Source: JAJZAM01 sp027391075 (lineage in GTDB: Bacteria; Actinomycetota; Acidimicrobiia; Acidimicrobiales; Palsa-688). From it: a stretch of 64,000 bases of DNA. Where the stretch lies: assembly GCA_027391075.1 (NCBI GenBank), contig DAHYHI010000135.1, forward strand, positions 1 to 64,000, read 5' to 3'. The notes below the pieces were generated by a model. That model saw only the letters and a program-made list of their open reading frames with translations. It was not told the origin of the DNA and searched no databases. Shown here piece by piece: positions 24,686 through 32,959 of the stretch (within the stretch, counting starts at the first letter, position 1; every line of letters starts with the position of its first letter). The translations under genes were made by a program, and so were the position numbers.

Positions 24686-25613
24686 CGTATCTACCGTGAC
24701 CTTGCGCTCCGTGACGGAACCCTCCGATACAGGCAAGCGGTCGCGGACCGCTCGATCGCACGGCGCCCCCGACTCTTCGCACGGCTCACGTCTGCGACCG
24801 AGCATTCGCAAGTACCTTAGCTACGCGGTTCTGACGGTTGGGGCTCTCATCGTCCTGTTTCCCTTATATATGACGCTGGTCAGCTCTCTTCTAACCCAGA
24901 GCGAGTACGTAGCTCAGCCGCCGGTCTTCTTCCCGATTCACCCGCAATGGGACGCCTACAGCAAAGCGTTCATCCAGGGAGACATGTGGAAGTACTTTGT
25001 CAACTCGATCCAGCAGACCCTGCTCATTGTAGTCGGCTCTACTGTTACTAGCGTCCTGGCAGCTTGGGCCTTCGCCGCGTACGAGTTCCCTCTGAAGCGG
25101 ATCTTGTGGGCGCTGGTCCTTTCGACACTGCTGATCCCCTTCGAAGTGACGATCGTCGTAAACGTGCAGACCATCGACTCCCTTGGCTTGAGCAACTCGA
25201 TCGTCGCTCTGGCACTTCCGTTCATGATGTCTGCGTTCGGCATATTTCTTCTGCGGCAGGCATTCCGCGGGATATCGAAAGAGCTGCGCGAAGCGGCAAC
25301 CCTGGACGGAGACAGCTCGATGGGCTTCCTATGGAGGGTAGCCTTGCCGCTTGTCAGACCTCAGTTGGCGTCGTACCTTGTCATATCAGCGCTAGCCGCG
25401 TGGAACCAGTACCTCTGGCCACTGATCCTCACTACGAACAGTTCAGCTCACCGCACCATCCAAATCGGACTGAAGACGCTGAATTCCACCACTTTCAAAA
25501 ACTATGACGTCGTCCTGGCGGGAGCGGTTATAGCGTCTGTCCCCGTCTTCATACTCATGATTATCTTCAACAAGCAGTTGATACGCAGCCTTAACGCCGG
25601 CGCTGTAAAATGA
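24675..25613 (+). CDS. ABC importer permease, MalG/UgpE type
   Basis: This inner-membrane protein of 312 residues from ATG 24675 overlaps the first permease gene by 11 bases. About 45 hydrophilic N-terminal residues precede the first helix (YLSYAVLTVGALIVLFPLYM). The EAA motif EAATLDGDSSMGFLWRVALP is present, and the protein ends with a final helix and a basic tail. With the ATPase and the first permease it forms the translocation complex. The substrate-binding partner is most likely the lipoprotein at 6019-7455, since no other binding protein is encoded here. Confidence 0.92.
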   Translation: METDVSTVTLRSVTEPSDTGKRSRTARSHGAPDSSHGSRLRPSIRKYLSYAVLTVGALIVLFPLYMTLVSSLLTQSEYVAQPPVFFPIHPQWDAYSKAFIQGDMWKYFVNSIQQTLLIVVGSTVTSVLAAWAFAAYEFPLKRILWALVLSTLLIPFEVTIVVNVQTIDSLGLSNSIVALALPFMMSAFGIFLLRQAFRGISKELREAATLDGDSSMGFLWRVALPLVRPQLASYLVISALAAWNQYLWPLILTTNSSAHRTIQIGLKTLNSTTFKNYDVVLAGAVIASVPVFILMIIFNKQLIRSLNAGAVK

Positions 25614-25698
25614 CTTGTAGCACAATCGGCTACCCGGTAGCGATCCTTTGAAAAGAGACCTGCGGAAAGGCCGGGCCGCTCTAATAACGCCGTGTCGC

Positions 25699-26604
25699 CT
25701 AATCGGAGTTCATGATGAGACCTTGGTCCACCACGACTCTATCTCCCGGTGCGACTACCTGGAAGGTGACGACCGCGTCGTCGCAGGTGCTCCAGCGGAC
25801 CGTCAGCACGCTCGGCGGTGTTACTGGGGATGCGAACCGTCCAGAGACTCGGGTCACTGTCTCGGAGCGACCTTCCCACACTTGGTCGACGATGGTGGAT
25901 ACTGCGCGGGCGAGCGTGGCTGTCCCGTGAAGGATGGGATGGTCCATGCCTGCGGCGCGAGCGACCGCCCTATCGGTGTGTATCGGGTTGAAGATCCGGG
26001 CGCACTCCGAATATATGTGGGCGGATCCGGCGCCGACCTGAAAGGTCGCCTCGTGAAGGCCGGAAGCCTCTGACGGTGGCACCCACGCTGGGAGGTTGTC
26101 GCCAGTAGGGGCAAAGTCGGGTAGATCGTGGTGTGCTCCTAGCGCAAGCACATCGAATCGCGTGGTAGCTACGGGCAGTCCCTCGGCGTCCACCGTTTCG
26201 AGCAGGTAGCGAACCAGAACGCCTGGACGCTTCGCTTCGATACCCTCGATCGTCAGCGAAGTGGCAAGCGAGTCTCCGGGCCTTACCAGTCTGTGGATGA
26301 TCGTGTCTTGGCCAGCGTGAAGCACCGCCGACGCCCCTGTGACTTGGACGTCCGGATCGTCGAGTCTGCACGAGGCCAAGACGGGCCATTCGAGACAGAC
26401 CACGAAGAGGGGATGGCCAACGATTCCACCTGAAACGGTCGTATCTATATGGGTAGGCTTGGTGTCATCGATAGAAGCGGCGTACGCCATGAGCCACCTT
26501 GCGTCTACGCTCACGGCGTTTGTGGTGCCAATGTTGATAGCAACCCCCCTATTTACTGTATTCTCGATTTGGAGGCCTAATGGACGCCGCGTCCAGCGTG
26601 CCAA
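25699..26604 (-). CDS. MaoC-like double-hotdog hydratase/dehydratase
   Basis: The product of about 300 residues consists of two hotdog halves. The second carries the MaoC hydratase motif (ECARIFNPIHTDRAVARAAG then HPILHGTATLA), with catalytic Asp/His within NPIHTD. Members hydrate trans-2-enoyl-CoA. The setting next to an acyl-CoA ligase, MmsA and aminotransferases suggests beta-oxidation-type processing of a deaminated skeleton. The start is uncertain: TTG 26604 is the longest, but a strong AGGGGGG site lies within the frame near codon 18, with no ATG, GTG or TTG at the right distance after it (ATC or ATT are in frame). It is divergent from mmsA. Confidence 0.8.
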   Translation of the reverse strand: MARWTRRPLGLQIENTVNRGVAINIGTTNAVSVDARWLMAYAASIDDTKPTHIDTTVSGGIVGHPLFVVCLEWPVLASCRLDDPDVQVTGASAVLHAGQDTIIHRLVRPGDSLATSLTIEGIEAKRPGVLVRYLLETVDAEGLPVATTRFDVLALGAHHDLPDFAPTGDNLPAWVPPSEASGLHEATFQVGAGSAHIYSECARIFNPIHTDRAVARAAGMDHPILHGTATLARAVSTIVDQVWEGRSETVTRVSGRFASPVTPPSVLTVRWSTCDDAVVTFQVVAPGDRVVVDQGLIMNSD

Positions 26605-26720
26605 CGTCGACTAGTATACCGGTTTGTCACGGACAGCCACATTTTCGCCAGTAACAGCTCTCCTGTGACAGATAGCAACACCGAATAGTGTGGCTTCGTG
26701 TGGCTTAGAAAGGGAAGGGA

Positions 26721-28211
26721 ATGCGCCTGATAGAACATTGGCTCGGCGGCCGATCAGAATCCGGTCAAAGTGGCGGACGGAGAGGGGCCGTATGGGACCC
26801 CGCGACTGGGGAGCAGCAAGCAGAGGTGGCCTTAGCATCAGCGCCAGAGGTGGACAGTGCTGTTGACATTGCCAGTTCAGCTTTCGCCGACTGGTCTTGC
26901 TACGCGCTGTCGCGTCGTAGCGAGATCATGTTCCGTTTCCGCCAACTCCTTTTCGAGGAGCGGCAGTCGCTGGCAGCTGCGATAACAGCCGAGCACGGCA
27001 AGACCACTTCAGATGCCCTCGGCGAGCTAGCTCGTGGGCTCGAGAACGTCGAGTTCGCTTGTGGCATACCACATCTTCTAAAAGGCGAGTATTCTGAACA
27101 AGTGTCATCCGGGGTGGATGTCTACTCGATCCGCCAGCCACTCGGAGTTGTTGCCGGGATCACCCCGTTCAACTTTCCCGCGATGGTTCCCCTATGGATG
27201 CTAAGCAACGCCATCGCATGTGGCAACACGGTCGTACTCAAGCCATCGGAGAAGGATCCATCGGCGTCGATCGTGATTGCTCAACTGCTGAAAAGGGCCG
27301 GCCTGCCCGACGGAGTGTTCAACGTGATCCACGGAGACCGGGAAGCCGTCGACGCTCTCCTGGACTCCAATAAGGTATCCGCTGTGTCATTTGTCGGCTC
27401 AACGGCGGTCGCTCGGCACGTTTACGAGCGAGGGACGCAGGCGGGAAAGCGGGTTCAGGCACTTGGCGGGGCCAAGAACCACATGGTCGTACTGCCAGAC
27501 GCCGACATCGACCTTGCCGCTGACGCGGCCGTGTCTGCGGCGTACGGCTCGGCGGGCGAACGCTGCATGGCAGTGTCTGTTGTAGTAGCCGTCGGAGCGG
27601 TGGGCGATACCCTCGTGGACGCAGTGTCGTCCCGATTGGCGAGGATTCGGGTCGGTCCGGGTGCAGAGCCCTCAAGCGAAGTCGGACCACTGATCAGCGC
27701 AGAGCACCGGGAGAAGGTTGCTTCCTACCTGGATGCGAGCGTTCGAGAAGGTGCCCATCTCGTCTACGACGGACGGGCACATGAAGTCCCCTCGGCCGGA
27801 TTCTTCCTCGGGCCGTGCCTTGTCGACAGGGTACAACCCGACATGAGCGTATATCGTGATGAGGTCTTCGGGCCCGTTCTGTGCGTCGTGAGGGTGAACA
27901 CCTATGAGGAAGCCCTTGAGCTAGTGAACTCTAATCCCTACGGGAATGGGACTGCTATATTCACCAGGGACGGCGGCACTGCTCGTCGCTTCCAGTCAGA
28001 GTGTGAAGTTGGAATGGTGGGGATAAACGTCCCGATCCCGGTCCCGGTGGCCGGCTATAGTTTCGGCGGCTGGAAGGCATCCCTTTTCGGTGACACCCAC
28101 ATGTACGGTCCTGACGGGATCCGCTTCTACACCCGTATGAAAGTGGTCACCAGCCGGTGGCCCGCACCTTCCTCGTCGCAGGTCGACTTGGGATTCCCAC
28201 TGACTCGTTAA
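26721..28211 (+). CDS. mmsA: CoA-acylating methylmalonate-semialdehyde / malonate-semialdehyde dehydrogenase
   Basis: The 496-residue aldehyde dehydrogenase has MmsA hallmarks: GVVAGITPFNFPAMVPLWM, LKPSEKDPSA, ALGGAKNHMVVLPDADIDLA (where ordinary ALDHs have a catalytic Glu in ELGG), and the nucleophile Cys282 in GSAGERCMA. It oxidises malonate or methylmalonate semialdehyde with NAD+ and CoA, giving acetyl-CoA or propionyl-CoA. A good Shine-Dalgarno (AAGGGAAGGGA) precedes ATG 26721. The aminotransferase gene follows after 10 bases; the pair forms a classic beta-alanine/beta-amino-acid degradation unit. Confidence 0.93.
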   Translation: MRLIEHWLGGRSESGQSGGRRGAVWDPATGEQQAEVALASAPEVDSAVDIASSAFADWSCYALSRRSEIMFRFRQLLFEERQSLAAAITAEHGKTTSDALGELARGLENVEFACGIPHLLKGEYSEQVSSGVDVYSIRQPLGVVAGITPFNFPAMVPLWMLSNAIACGNTVVLKPSEKDPSASIVIAQLLKRAGLPDGVFNVIHGDREAVDALLDSNKVSAVSFVGSTAVARHVYERGTQAGKRVQALGGAKNHMVVLPDADIDLAADAAVSAAYGSAGERCMAVSVVVAVGAVGDTLVDAVSSRLARIRVGPGAEPSSEVGPLISAEHREKVASYLDASVREGAHLVYDGRAHEVPSAGFFLGPCLVDRVQPDMSVYRDEVFGPVLCVVRVNTYEEALELVNSNPYGNGTAIFTRDGGTARRFQSECEVGMVGINVPIPVPVAGYSFGGWKASLFGDTHMYGPDGIRFYTRMKVVTSRWPAPSSSQVDLGFPLTR

Positions 28212-28221
28212 GGGGTTTGAT

Positions 28222-29610
28222 ATGAGCACATCGCTATCCGGGCTGCGTTCGGACACCGGGCTGTATTCGGACGAGGCGGCGCAGGTTATACGTGATGACG
28301 AGGAGTACGTCTTTCACTCTTGGTCTGCGCAGCGGAACCGCAAGCCGATCGCCGTAGCAGGAGCCGAGGGCTCCTGGTACTGGGATTACGAAGGGCGTCG
28401 ATATCTAGATCTCGCATCTCAGTTGGTATACACCAACGTTGGCCACCAACATCCTCGTCTGGTCAATGCGATCATCGAGCAGGCGAAGACGTTGTGCACG
28501 ATAGCCCCTTCCTTCGCTAACGATCGCCGCGGGGAGGCGGCACGGCTCATATTGAAGCACGCTCCAACAGGCCTCAAGCAGGTGTTCTTTACAAACGGCG
28601 GAGCCGAAGCTAACGAGAACGCTATCAGGCTCGCCCGCCTGCACACAGGCCGTAACAAGATCCTCGTTGCTTACCGCTCCTATCACGGGGCTACCGGGGG
28701 AGCAATCACGCTGACCGGTGATCCCCGACGTTGGCCATCGGAGCCGGGCATGCCTGGAATCGTGAGGTTCTTCGGTCCTTACGCCTATAGATCGGCCTTC
28801 GGAGCCCGTTCACAAGAGGAGGAGTGCGTTAGGAGCCTAGCGCACCTTGAAGAGGTCCTTGCTCTTGAGGGACCTCAATACGTAGCTGCTGTGCTCCTTG
28901 AGCCGGTAGTAGGAACGAACGGCATTCTCGTCCCGCCAGACGGTTACCTCCAAGGTGTGAGAGAGATCTGTGATCGCTACGGGATCTTGATGATCGACGA
29001 CGAAGTCATGGCCGGGTTCGGGCGCTGCGGCGAGTGGTTTGCGGTAGACAGGTGGGGAGTGCGCCCTGATCTCATTACCTTTGCAAAAGGAGTCAATTCC
29101 GGCTACGTCCCCTTGGGCGGTGTGATCTTATCGGAGGAGGTAGCCTCCACATTCGCCGAGGTGTCCTACCCCGGCGGCTTGACGTACTCCGGTCATCCCC
29201 TTGCCTGTGCTGCAGCCGTTGCATCTATAGGGCTATTCGAAGACGAGGGACTGGTGGAGCGCAGCCGTCGACTTGGAGAGGAAATTCTCGGTCCGGAGCT
29301 GCAGGCGATTGCGCAACGGCATCCGAGCGTTGGGGAGGTGCGTGGTCTTGGCTGCTTCTGGGCCATCGAGCTCGTTACCGATCGTGCGACCAGGGAGCCC
29401 CTCGTGCCGTTTAACGCAAAGGGTGCAGATGCTCAGCCGATGTCGACAGTAGTAAAGGCTGCACTGGATGAGGGAGTGTCCCTGTTCAGCCACTTCAACC
29501 GACTCCACCTGCTACCACCGTTGACGATTGCCGAGGACGATCTTCGCTTCGGCCTCAGCGTCGTCGACCGGGCGCTGTCGGTAGCTGATCAGCTGGCGGC
29601 GTCGCGCTAA
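28222..29610 (+). CDS. class III omega-amino-acid aminotransferase
   Basis: The 462-residue PLP enzyme has FTNGGAEANENAIRLARLHT, YRSYHGATGGAI, LMIDDEVMAGFGRCGEWFA and the Schiff-base lysine in LITFAKGVNSGYVPLGGV. It belongs to the beta-alanine/omega-amino-acid:pyruvate branch. It would deaminate a beta- or omega-amino acid to the semialdehyde consumed by MmsA. It has an AAGGGG site before ATG 28222 and sits 10 bases after mmsA. A short GC-rich gap with no gene separates it from the convergent pxpBC gene. Confidence 0.9.
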   Translation: MSTSLSGLRSDTGLYSDEAAQVIRDDEEYVFHSWSAQRNRKPIAVAGAEGSWYWDYEGRRYLDLASQLVYTNVGHQHPRLVNAIIEQAKTLCTIAPSFANDRRGEAARLILKHAPTGLKQVFFTNGGAEANENAIRLARLHTGRNKILVAYRSYHGATGGAITLTGDPRRWPSEPGMPGIVRFFGPYAYRSAFGARSQEEECVRSLAHLEEVLALEGPQYVAAVLLEPVVGTNGILVPPDGYLQGVREICDRYGILMIDDEVMAGFGRCGEWFAVDRWGVRPDLITFAKGVNSGYVPLGGVILSEEVASTFAEVSYPGGLTYSGHPLACAAAVASIGLFEDEGLVERSRRLGEEILGPELQAIAQRHPSVGEVRGLGCFWAIELVTDRATREPLVPFNAKGADAQPMSTVVKAALDEGVSLFSHFNRLHLLPPLTIAEDDLRFGLSVVDRALSVADQLAASR

Positions 29611-29720
29611 CCTCGACGTGCAGCTGTCTCCCGAGTGCAGAAGGCTCGAACTCGACTCAGCATTCGTTGGCTCTACTTGGCCTGAGCCCGAGCGCTGGTT
29701 ATGGGATGCAGGCTGTGTGA

Positions 29721-31394
29721 TCAGCGATGAAAGTCGAATCGTATTTTGATACCGGGAGGGCATTGTGCGAGCAGGTCGACGTCTGGGTCGTCGAGCACGG
29801 CTACTACGGGATAGCCTCCGGTAGTCGGATGGTTGCGGAGCATGACTATTGCCGACCCGCCTCCAGCGATCTCGACCGCTCCGGCGACGAGAGCCTCCGA
29901 AGGCAGCTGAGATTCCCCCGCCAAGGTGATCGGCGGGCCGGCGAGACGGACGCCGGTGCGGTCGGCGGCGCTCGACACTTCGAAGGGCGTCCCGGTCAGC
30001 GTTGCCAGGCCGCTTCGGTCAAGCCAGTCGTAGCGCGGTCCTGGGGTGACACCAAGACGGATCACCTCCCCAGTTGTAGGGAAGGCAGGAGTCGGGATAG
30101 CGGGTGTGGCGAAGGCGGGCCCGGTCGTTGTGGACTTCCCGGGCGCTCCCAGGGGCAGGACGTCTCCCGGCTGGAGCCGGGCAGGGCCGAGGCCGGACAG
30201 GGTGTCGGTCGACCGGCTGCCAAGGACAGGTTCCACGTCTATGCCACCCGCCACGGCCACGTACACGCGTAGACCGGACAGGCCGCGCCCAAGCCGTAGC
30301 TCCGCGCCGGCGCCCAAGTGTAGGGGAACGTCCTGGCGGGCGGGGATCCCGTCGACGGTCACCTCGGCCCGGGCGCCGCACACTGCGACGGTCCGGGGAG
30401 CTCCGAGTCGTAGAACGAGACCAGGCGCCGCCGGGCCGACGAGACTCTCGATGAGAGCGCTCGCCGCAGGGTTCCCGACGAGAGCGTTAGCCCGGGCGGC
30501 GGAGGCTGCGTCGGCTGCGCCGGCCCTGGGAACTCCCAGGTGCCCGTAGCCGCGCCTCCCGCAATCTTGGACGGTGGATCCAATCCCCGAGTCGAGCACT
30601 TTCAAGTAGCCGGACGCCAAAGTACTGGGGCTGGCCGCACGTGCATCGCCGGTTGCAGGCGAGGACACCCCCATTTCCGGTCGTCCGGAGGCATGCGGCG
30701 TAGACGAAGGGGTCCTCCGTAGGGTCGATCCGGTGCCGCCCCTAAGGGCGGAAGCCCGGAAGAGTACCCGGTCGCCAGGTAGGAGCAGCGACGGGTTCTC
30801 TTCGCGGGCGTCGAAGAGCGAGAGTTGGGTGGATCCTATGATGCGCCATCCGCCGGGAGTGGGCTGAGGGTACACGGCGGTCATCCCGGCGGCGATAGCC
30901 ACCGACCCGGCGGGGACCGACAGCCTCGGGGAGCTCAGGCGTGGCACCCACAAGGCGGGGTCGCCGCCGGACAGGTACGCGAATCCAGGGGAGAAGCCAA
31001 GGAAGTCGACGGTCCACGTCGAAGCTGAATGTCGGCGGGCGATCTCCGCCGGTGGCATTCCCAGCTCGGCGGCGGTGAGGTCGAGGTCGAGGCCGTCGTA
31101 GTCGACCGGTATGGTCAGCGTTCGTGGGGCCGCTGACTCGGACTGCGATCCGTCAGGGTTGTGCGAGTCGCTCTCTCCGAGGCGCATACGGCCTAAGGCG
31201 GCTTGGAGGACGGCGTGAGGGTCGGTACCCGGGCTCACGATCACGCCGACCGTACGCGCCCCGACGATCACTTCCTCGACCCCGGAGTACGCCCCGTAGC
31301 GCAGGAGCCGCCACAGCCGGTTGAGTGTCTCGTTGTCCGTGCCTTCCACGATGACGGCGTTCCTGCCCGCGGGCAGCACCCGGACCCGGGTCAC
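29721..31394 (-). CDS. 5-oxoprolinase subunits PxpB-PxpC fused in one protein
   Basis: This 557-residue fusion has an N-terminal half (about 1-240) that is KipI/PxpB, with FLGFSPGFAYLSGGDPAL, PRLSVPAGSVAIAAGMTAVY and PGGWRIIGST. A Ser/Pro-rich linker follows (about 240-285). The second half is KipA/PxpC, with VLDSGIGSTVQDCGRRGYGH, GVPRAGAADAASAARANALV and NHPTTGGYPVVAVL. With PxpA these subunits hydrolyse 5-oxoproline to glutamate using ATP. The start is GTG 31392-31394, overlapping the pxpA stop as GTGA. Separate genes are usual; fusions like this also occur. The cyclised N-terminal Glu/Gln of peptides is a natural source of 5-oxoproline. Confidence 0.9.
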   Translation of the reverse strand: MTRVRVLPAGRNAVIVEGTDNETLNRLWRLLRYGAYSGVEEVIVGARTVGVIVSPGTDPHAVLQAALGRMRLGESDSHNPDGSQSESAAPRTLTIPVDYDGLDLDLTAAELGMPPAEIARRHSASTWTVDFLGFSPGFAYLSGGDPALWVPRLSSPRLSVPAGSVAIAAGMTAVYPQPTPGGWRIIGSTQLSLFDAREENPSLLLPGDRVLFRASALRGGTGSTLRRTPSSTPHASGRPEMGVSSPATGDARAASPSTLASGYLKVLDSGIGSTVQDCGRRGYGHLGVPRAGAADAASAARANALVGNPAASALIESLVGPAAPGLVLRLGAPRTVAVCGARAEVTVDGIPARQDVPLHLGAGAELRLGRGLSGLRVYVAVAGGIDVEPVLGSRSTDTLSGLGPARLQPGDVLPLGAPGKSTTTGPAFATPAIPTPAFPTTGEVIRLGVTPGPRYDWLDRSGLATLTGTPFEVSSAADRTGVRLAGPPITLAGESQLPSEALVAGAVEIAGGGSAIVMLRNHPTTGGYPVVAVLDDPDVDLLAQCPPGIKIRFDFHR

Positions 31395-32230
31395 GCAGGG
31401 AGTCGCCTGGGGGAGACGCCCTGGCGTCCCCGGCTCGCGAACGGGGCCACCTCCGTGCCCGTCTCTTCGACGGCGCGTCTCACGCACCGGGCGAGCTCCA
31501 GCGCGCCTGGCGTGTCGCCGTGCACGCAGATCGAATCCGCTCTTAGGGGAAGGTTCGTGCCCTGCAGCGTCTCGACGATGCCGTCGACGAGCAGCCTCCT
31601 GACACGCTCCGCCACCACCGTCGCGTCGTGTACGAGCGCCCCGGCGACACGTCGATCCGCGAGGGTCCCGTCAGAGTTGTAGGCCCGGTCGGCGAAGAAC
31701 TCCGAGAACGCCGTCACGCCGAACGAGGCCGCGCTCAAGGCGATCTGCGATCCCGGAGGGCACAGCACGGGGAGGGGCGACACGGCGGCCAATGGGGTGT
31801 CGGCGGGAGGAACCCACGAAGCGACAGCGCGGAGGACCTCGTCTGCTACGGAGGCCTGCGATGCGGCCTGGTTGTACAGGGCCCCGTGTAGCTTCACGTA
31901 GGACACGCTCGTTCCGACCAACCCGCAAGCCGCTGACATGGCCCCGATCTGGTAGGCGACGACGGCCGAGATCTCGCCGGGCGCCGTGGCCGAGCGCGCC
32001 GTGCGGCCAAAACCCTCGCGGTCGAGGTAGGAGGGGTGGGCGCCGACGACGACCGCCCGCCTAGCGGCCGCGGCGGTCGTGGCGACCATCGTGAGCGGGT
32101 CCCCGGCGTGGAAACCGCACGCTACCGAAGCGCTCGACACGACCCCGAGGATCTCCTCGTCGTAGGGGCAGCCCTCCCCGAGGTCAGCGTTGATGTCTAT
32201 GGACGTCGTGTGAACAGGAGCGCCGGCCAC
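31391..32230 (-). CDS. pxpA: 5-oxoprolinase subunit A (LamB/YcsF family)
   Basis: The 279-residue protein has IDINADLGEGCPYDEEIL, VACGFHAGDP, VGAHPSYLDREGFGR, SYVKLHGALYN and the C-terminal SICVHGDTPGALELA, all diagnostic of PxpA. It binds 5-oxoproline and acts with PxpB/PxpC in an ATP-dependent ring-opening reaction in the cytoplasm. It is the first gene of a two-gene unit with the PxpBC fusion. The unit lies beyond mmsA and the omega-aminotransferase, converging on the latter. Confidence 0.93.
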   Translation of the reverse strand: MAGAPVHTTSIDINADLGEGCPYDEEILGVVSSASVACGFHAGDPLTMVATTAAAARRAVVVGAHPSYLDREGFGRTARSATAPGEISAVVAYQIGAMSAACGLVGTSVSYVKLHGALYNQAASQASVADEVLRAVASWVPPADTPLAAVSPLPVLCPPGSQIALSAASFGVTAFSEFFADRAYNSDGTLADRRVAGALVHDATVVAERVRRLLVDGIVETLQGTNLPLRADSICVHGDTPGALELARCVRRAVEETGTEVAPFASRGRQGVSPRRLPA

Positions 32231-32416
32231 CTGCCCATTGTCGCACCGTCAGATTCCCCGAGTAGCCCCACGGTGGCTACGCGCCGTTCGTCCTGTCGAA
32301 TACACTCGGAGCAAGCCCTGACAGGACTTCCCGCTGGCCGGCAAGCGCCGCCGGGAATGGGGCGACCGCCGTGGAGTCAGAGCCGAGTGTCGAAGCGACC
32401 TAGGGAGGAAATATTA

Positions 32417-32959
32417 GTGAGCAGGCGAATGGGCGCCGGTCGCAACCAACCCGAAGCAGGTGCGAGTTCCGCAGCAGGCCTGGTCCTGGTAGCGGTGCTT
32501 CTCGTAGTCGGCATCCTGGTCCTGAGCAAGTCAGGCGGCACGACACACGCGACCGCTACCGCCGTAACCAAACCCAAGAAGGCCGCGACAACGACGACCG
32601 TTCCCGCCCCGACCACTACGACGACGACGGTCCCGCCGAGTCAGGTCAAAGTCCAAGTTCTAAACGGTGTGCTAGTAGGCGAGCTCGCGACCCAGTGGTC
32701 AGCGAAGTTGAAAGCTGGCTACGGGTACCTCACCGAGCCGCCGGACAATGCCACTTCCAAGGTCGCCACGTCGGTCATCTACGTTCTCACCCCGGGGTAC
32801 ACACCTGAAGCGGACGTGCTCGCCCAGGAGATCGGCCTGACCTCGGCAGCGGTCGACACGACCGTTCCTCCCCCGGCCAGTGCTCCTATCCCCGCAACCG
32901 AACGCTCCACTGCGAACCTCGTCTTGGTCATAGGCCCGAACCTGGTCGCCGGGGCCTGA
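32417..32959 (+). CDS. membrane-anchored protein with LytR C-terminal (LytR_C) domain
   Basis: This 180-residue protein has one N-terminal transmembrane helix (ASSAAGLVLVAVLLVVGILV), a Thr/Pro-rich stalk (residues about 55-75, runs of TTTTTVPP), and a LytR_C domain (VKVQVLNGVLVGELATQWSA, then SVIYVLTPGYTPEADVLAQE). Such domains are exported and associated with cell-wall polymer attachment, but the function of stand-alone versions is not known. GTG 32417 has a GGGAGGAAA site. A trehalose-phosphatase frame follows in the same reading frame directly after its TGA. Confidence 0.8.
   Translation: MSRRMGAGRNQPEAGASSAAGLVLVAVLLVVGILVLSKSGGTTHATATAVTKPKKAATTTTVPAPTTTTTTVPPSQVKVQVLNGVLVGELATQWSAKLKAGYGYLTEPPDNATSKVATSVIYVLTPGYTPEADVLAQEIGLTSAAVDTTVPPPASAPIPATERSTANLVLVIGPNLVAGA

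Noticed and set aside
24068..24811. 247-codon minus-strand frame across the permease genes
   Set aside because: It is antisense to two firmly identified permease genes that explain the codon pattern.
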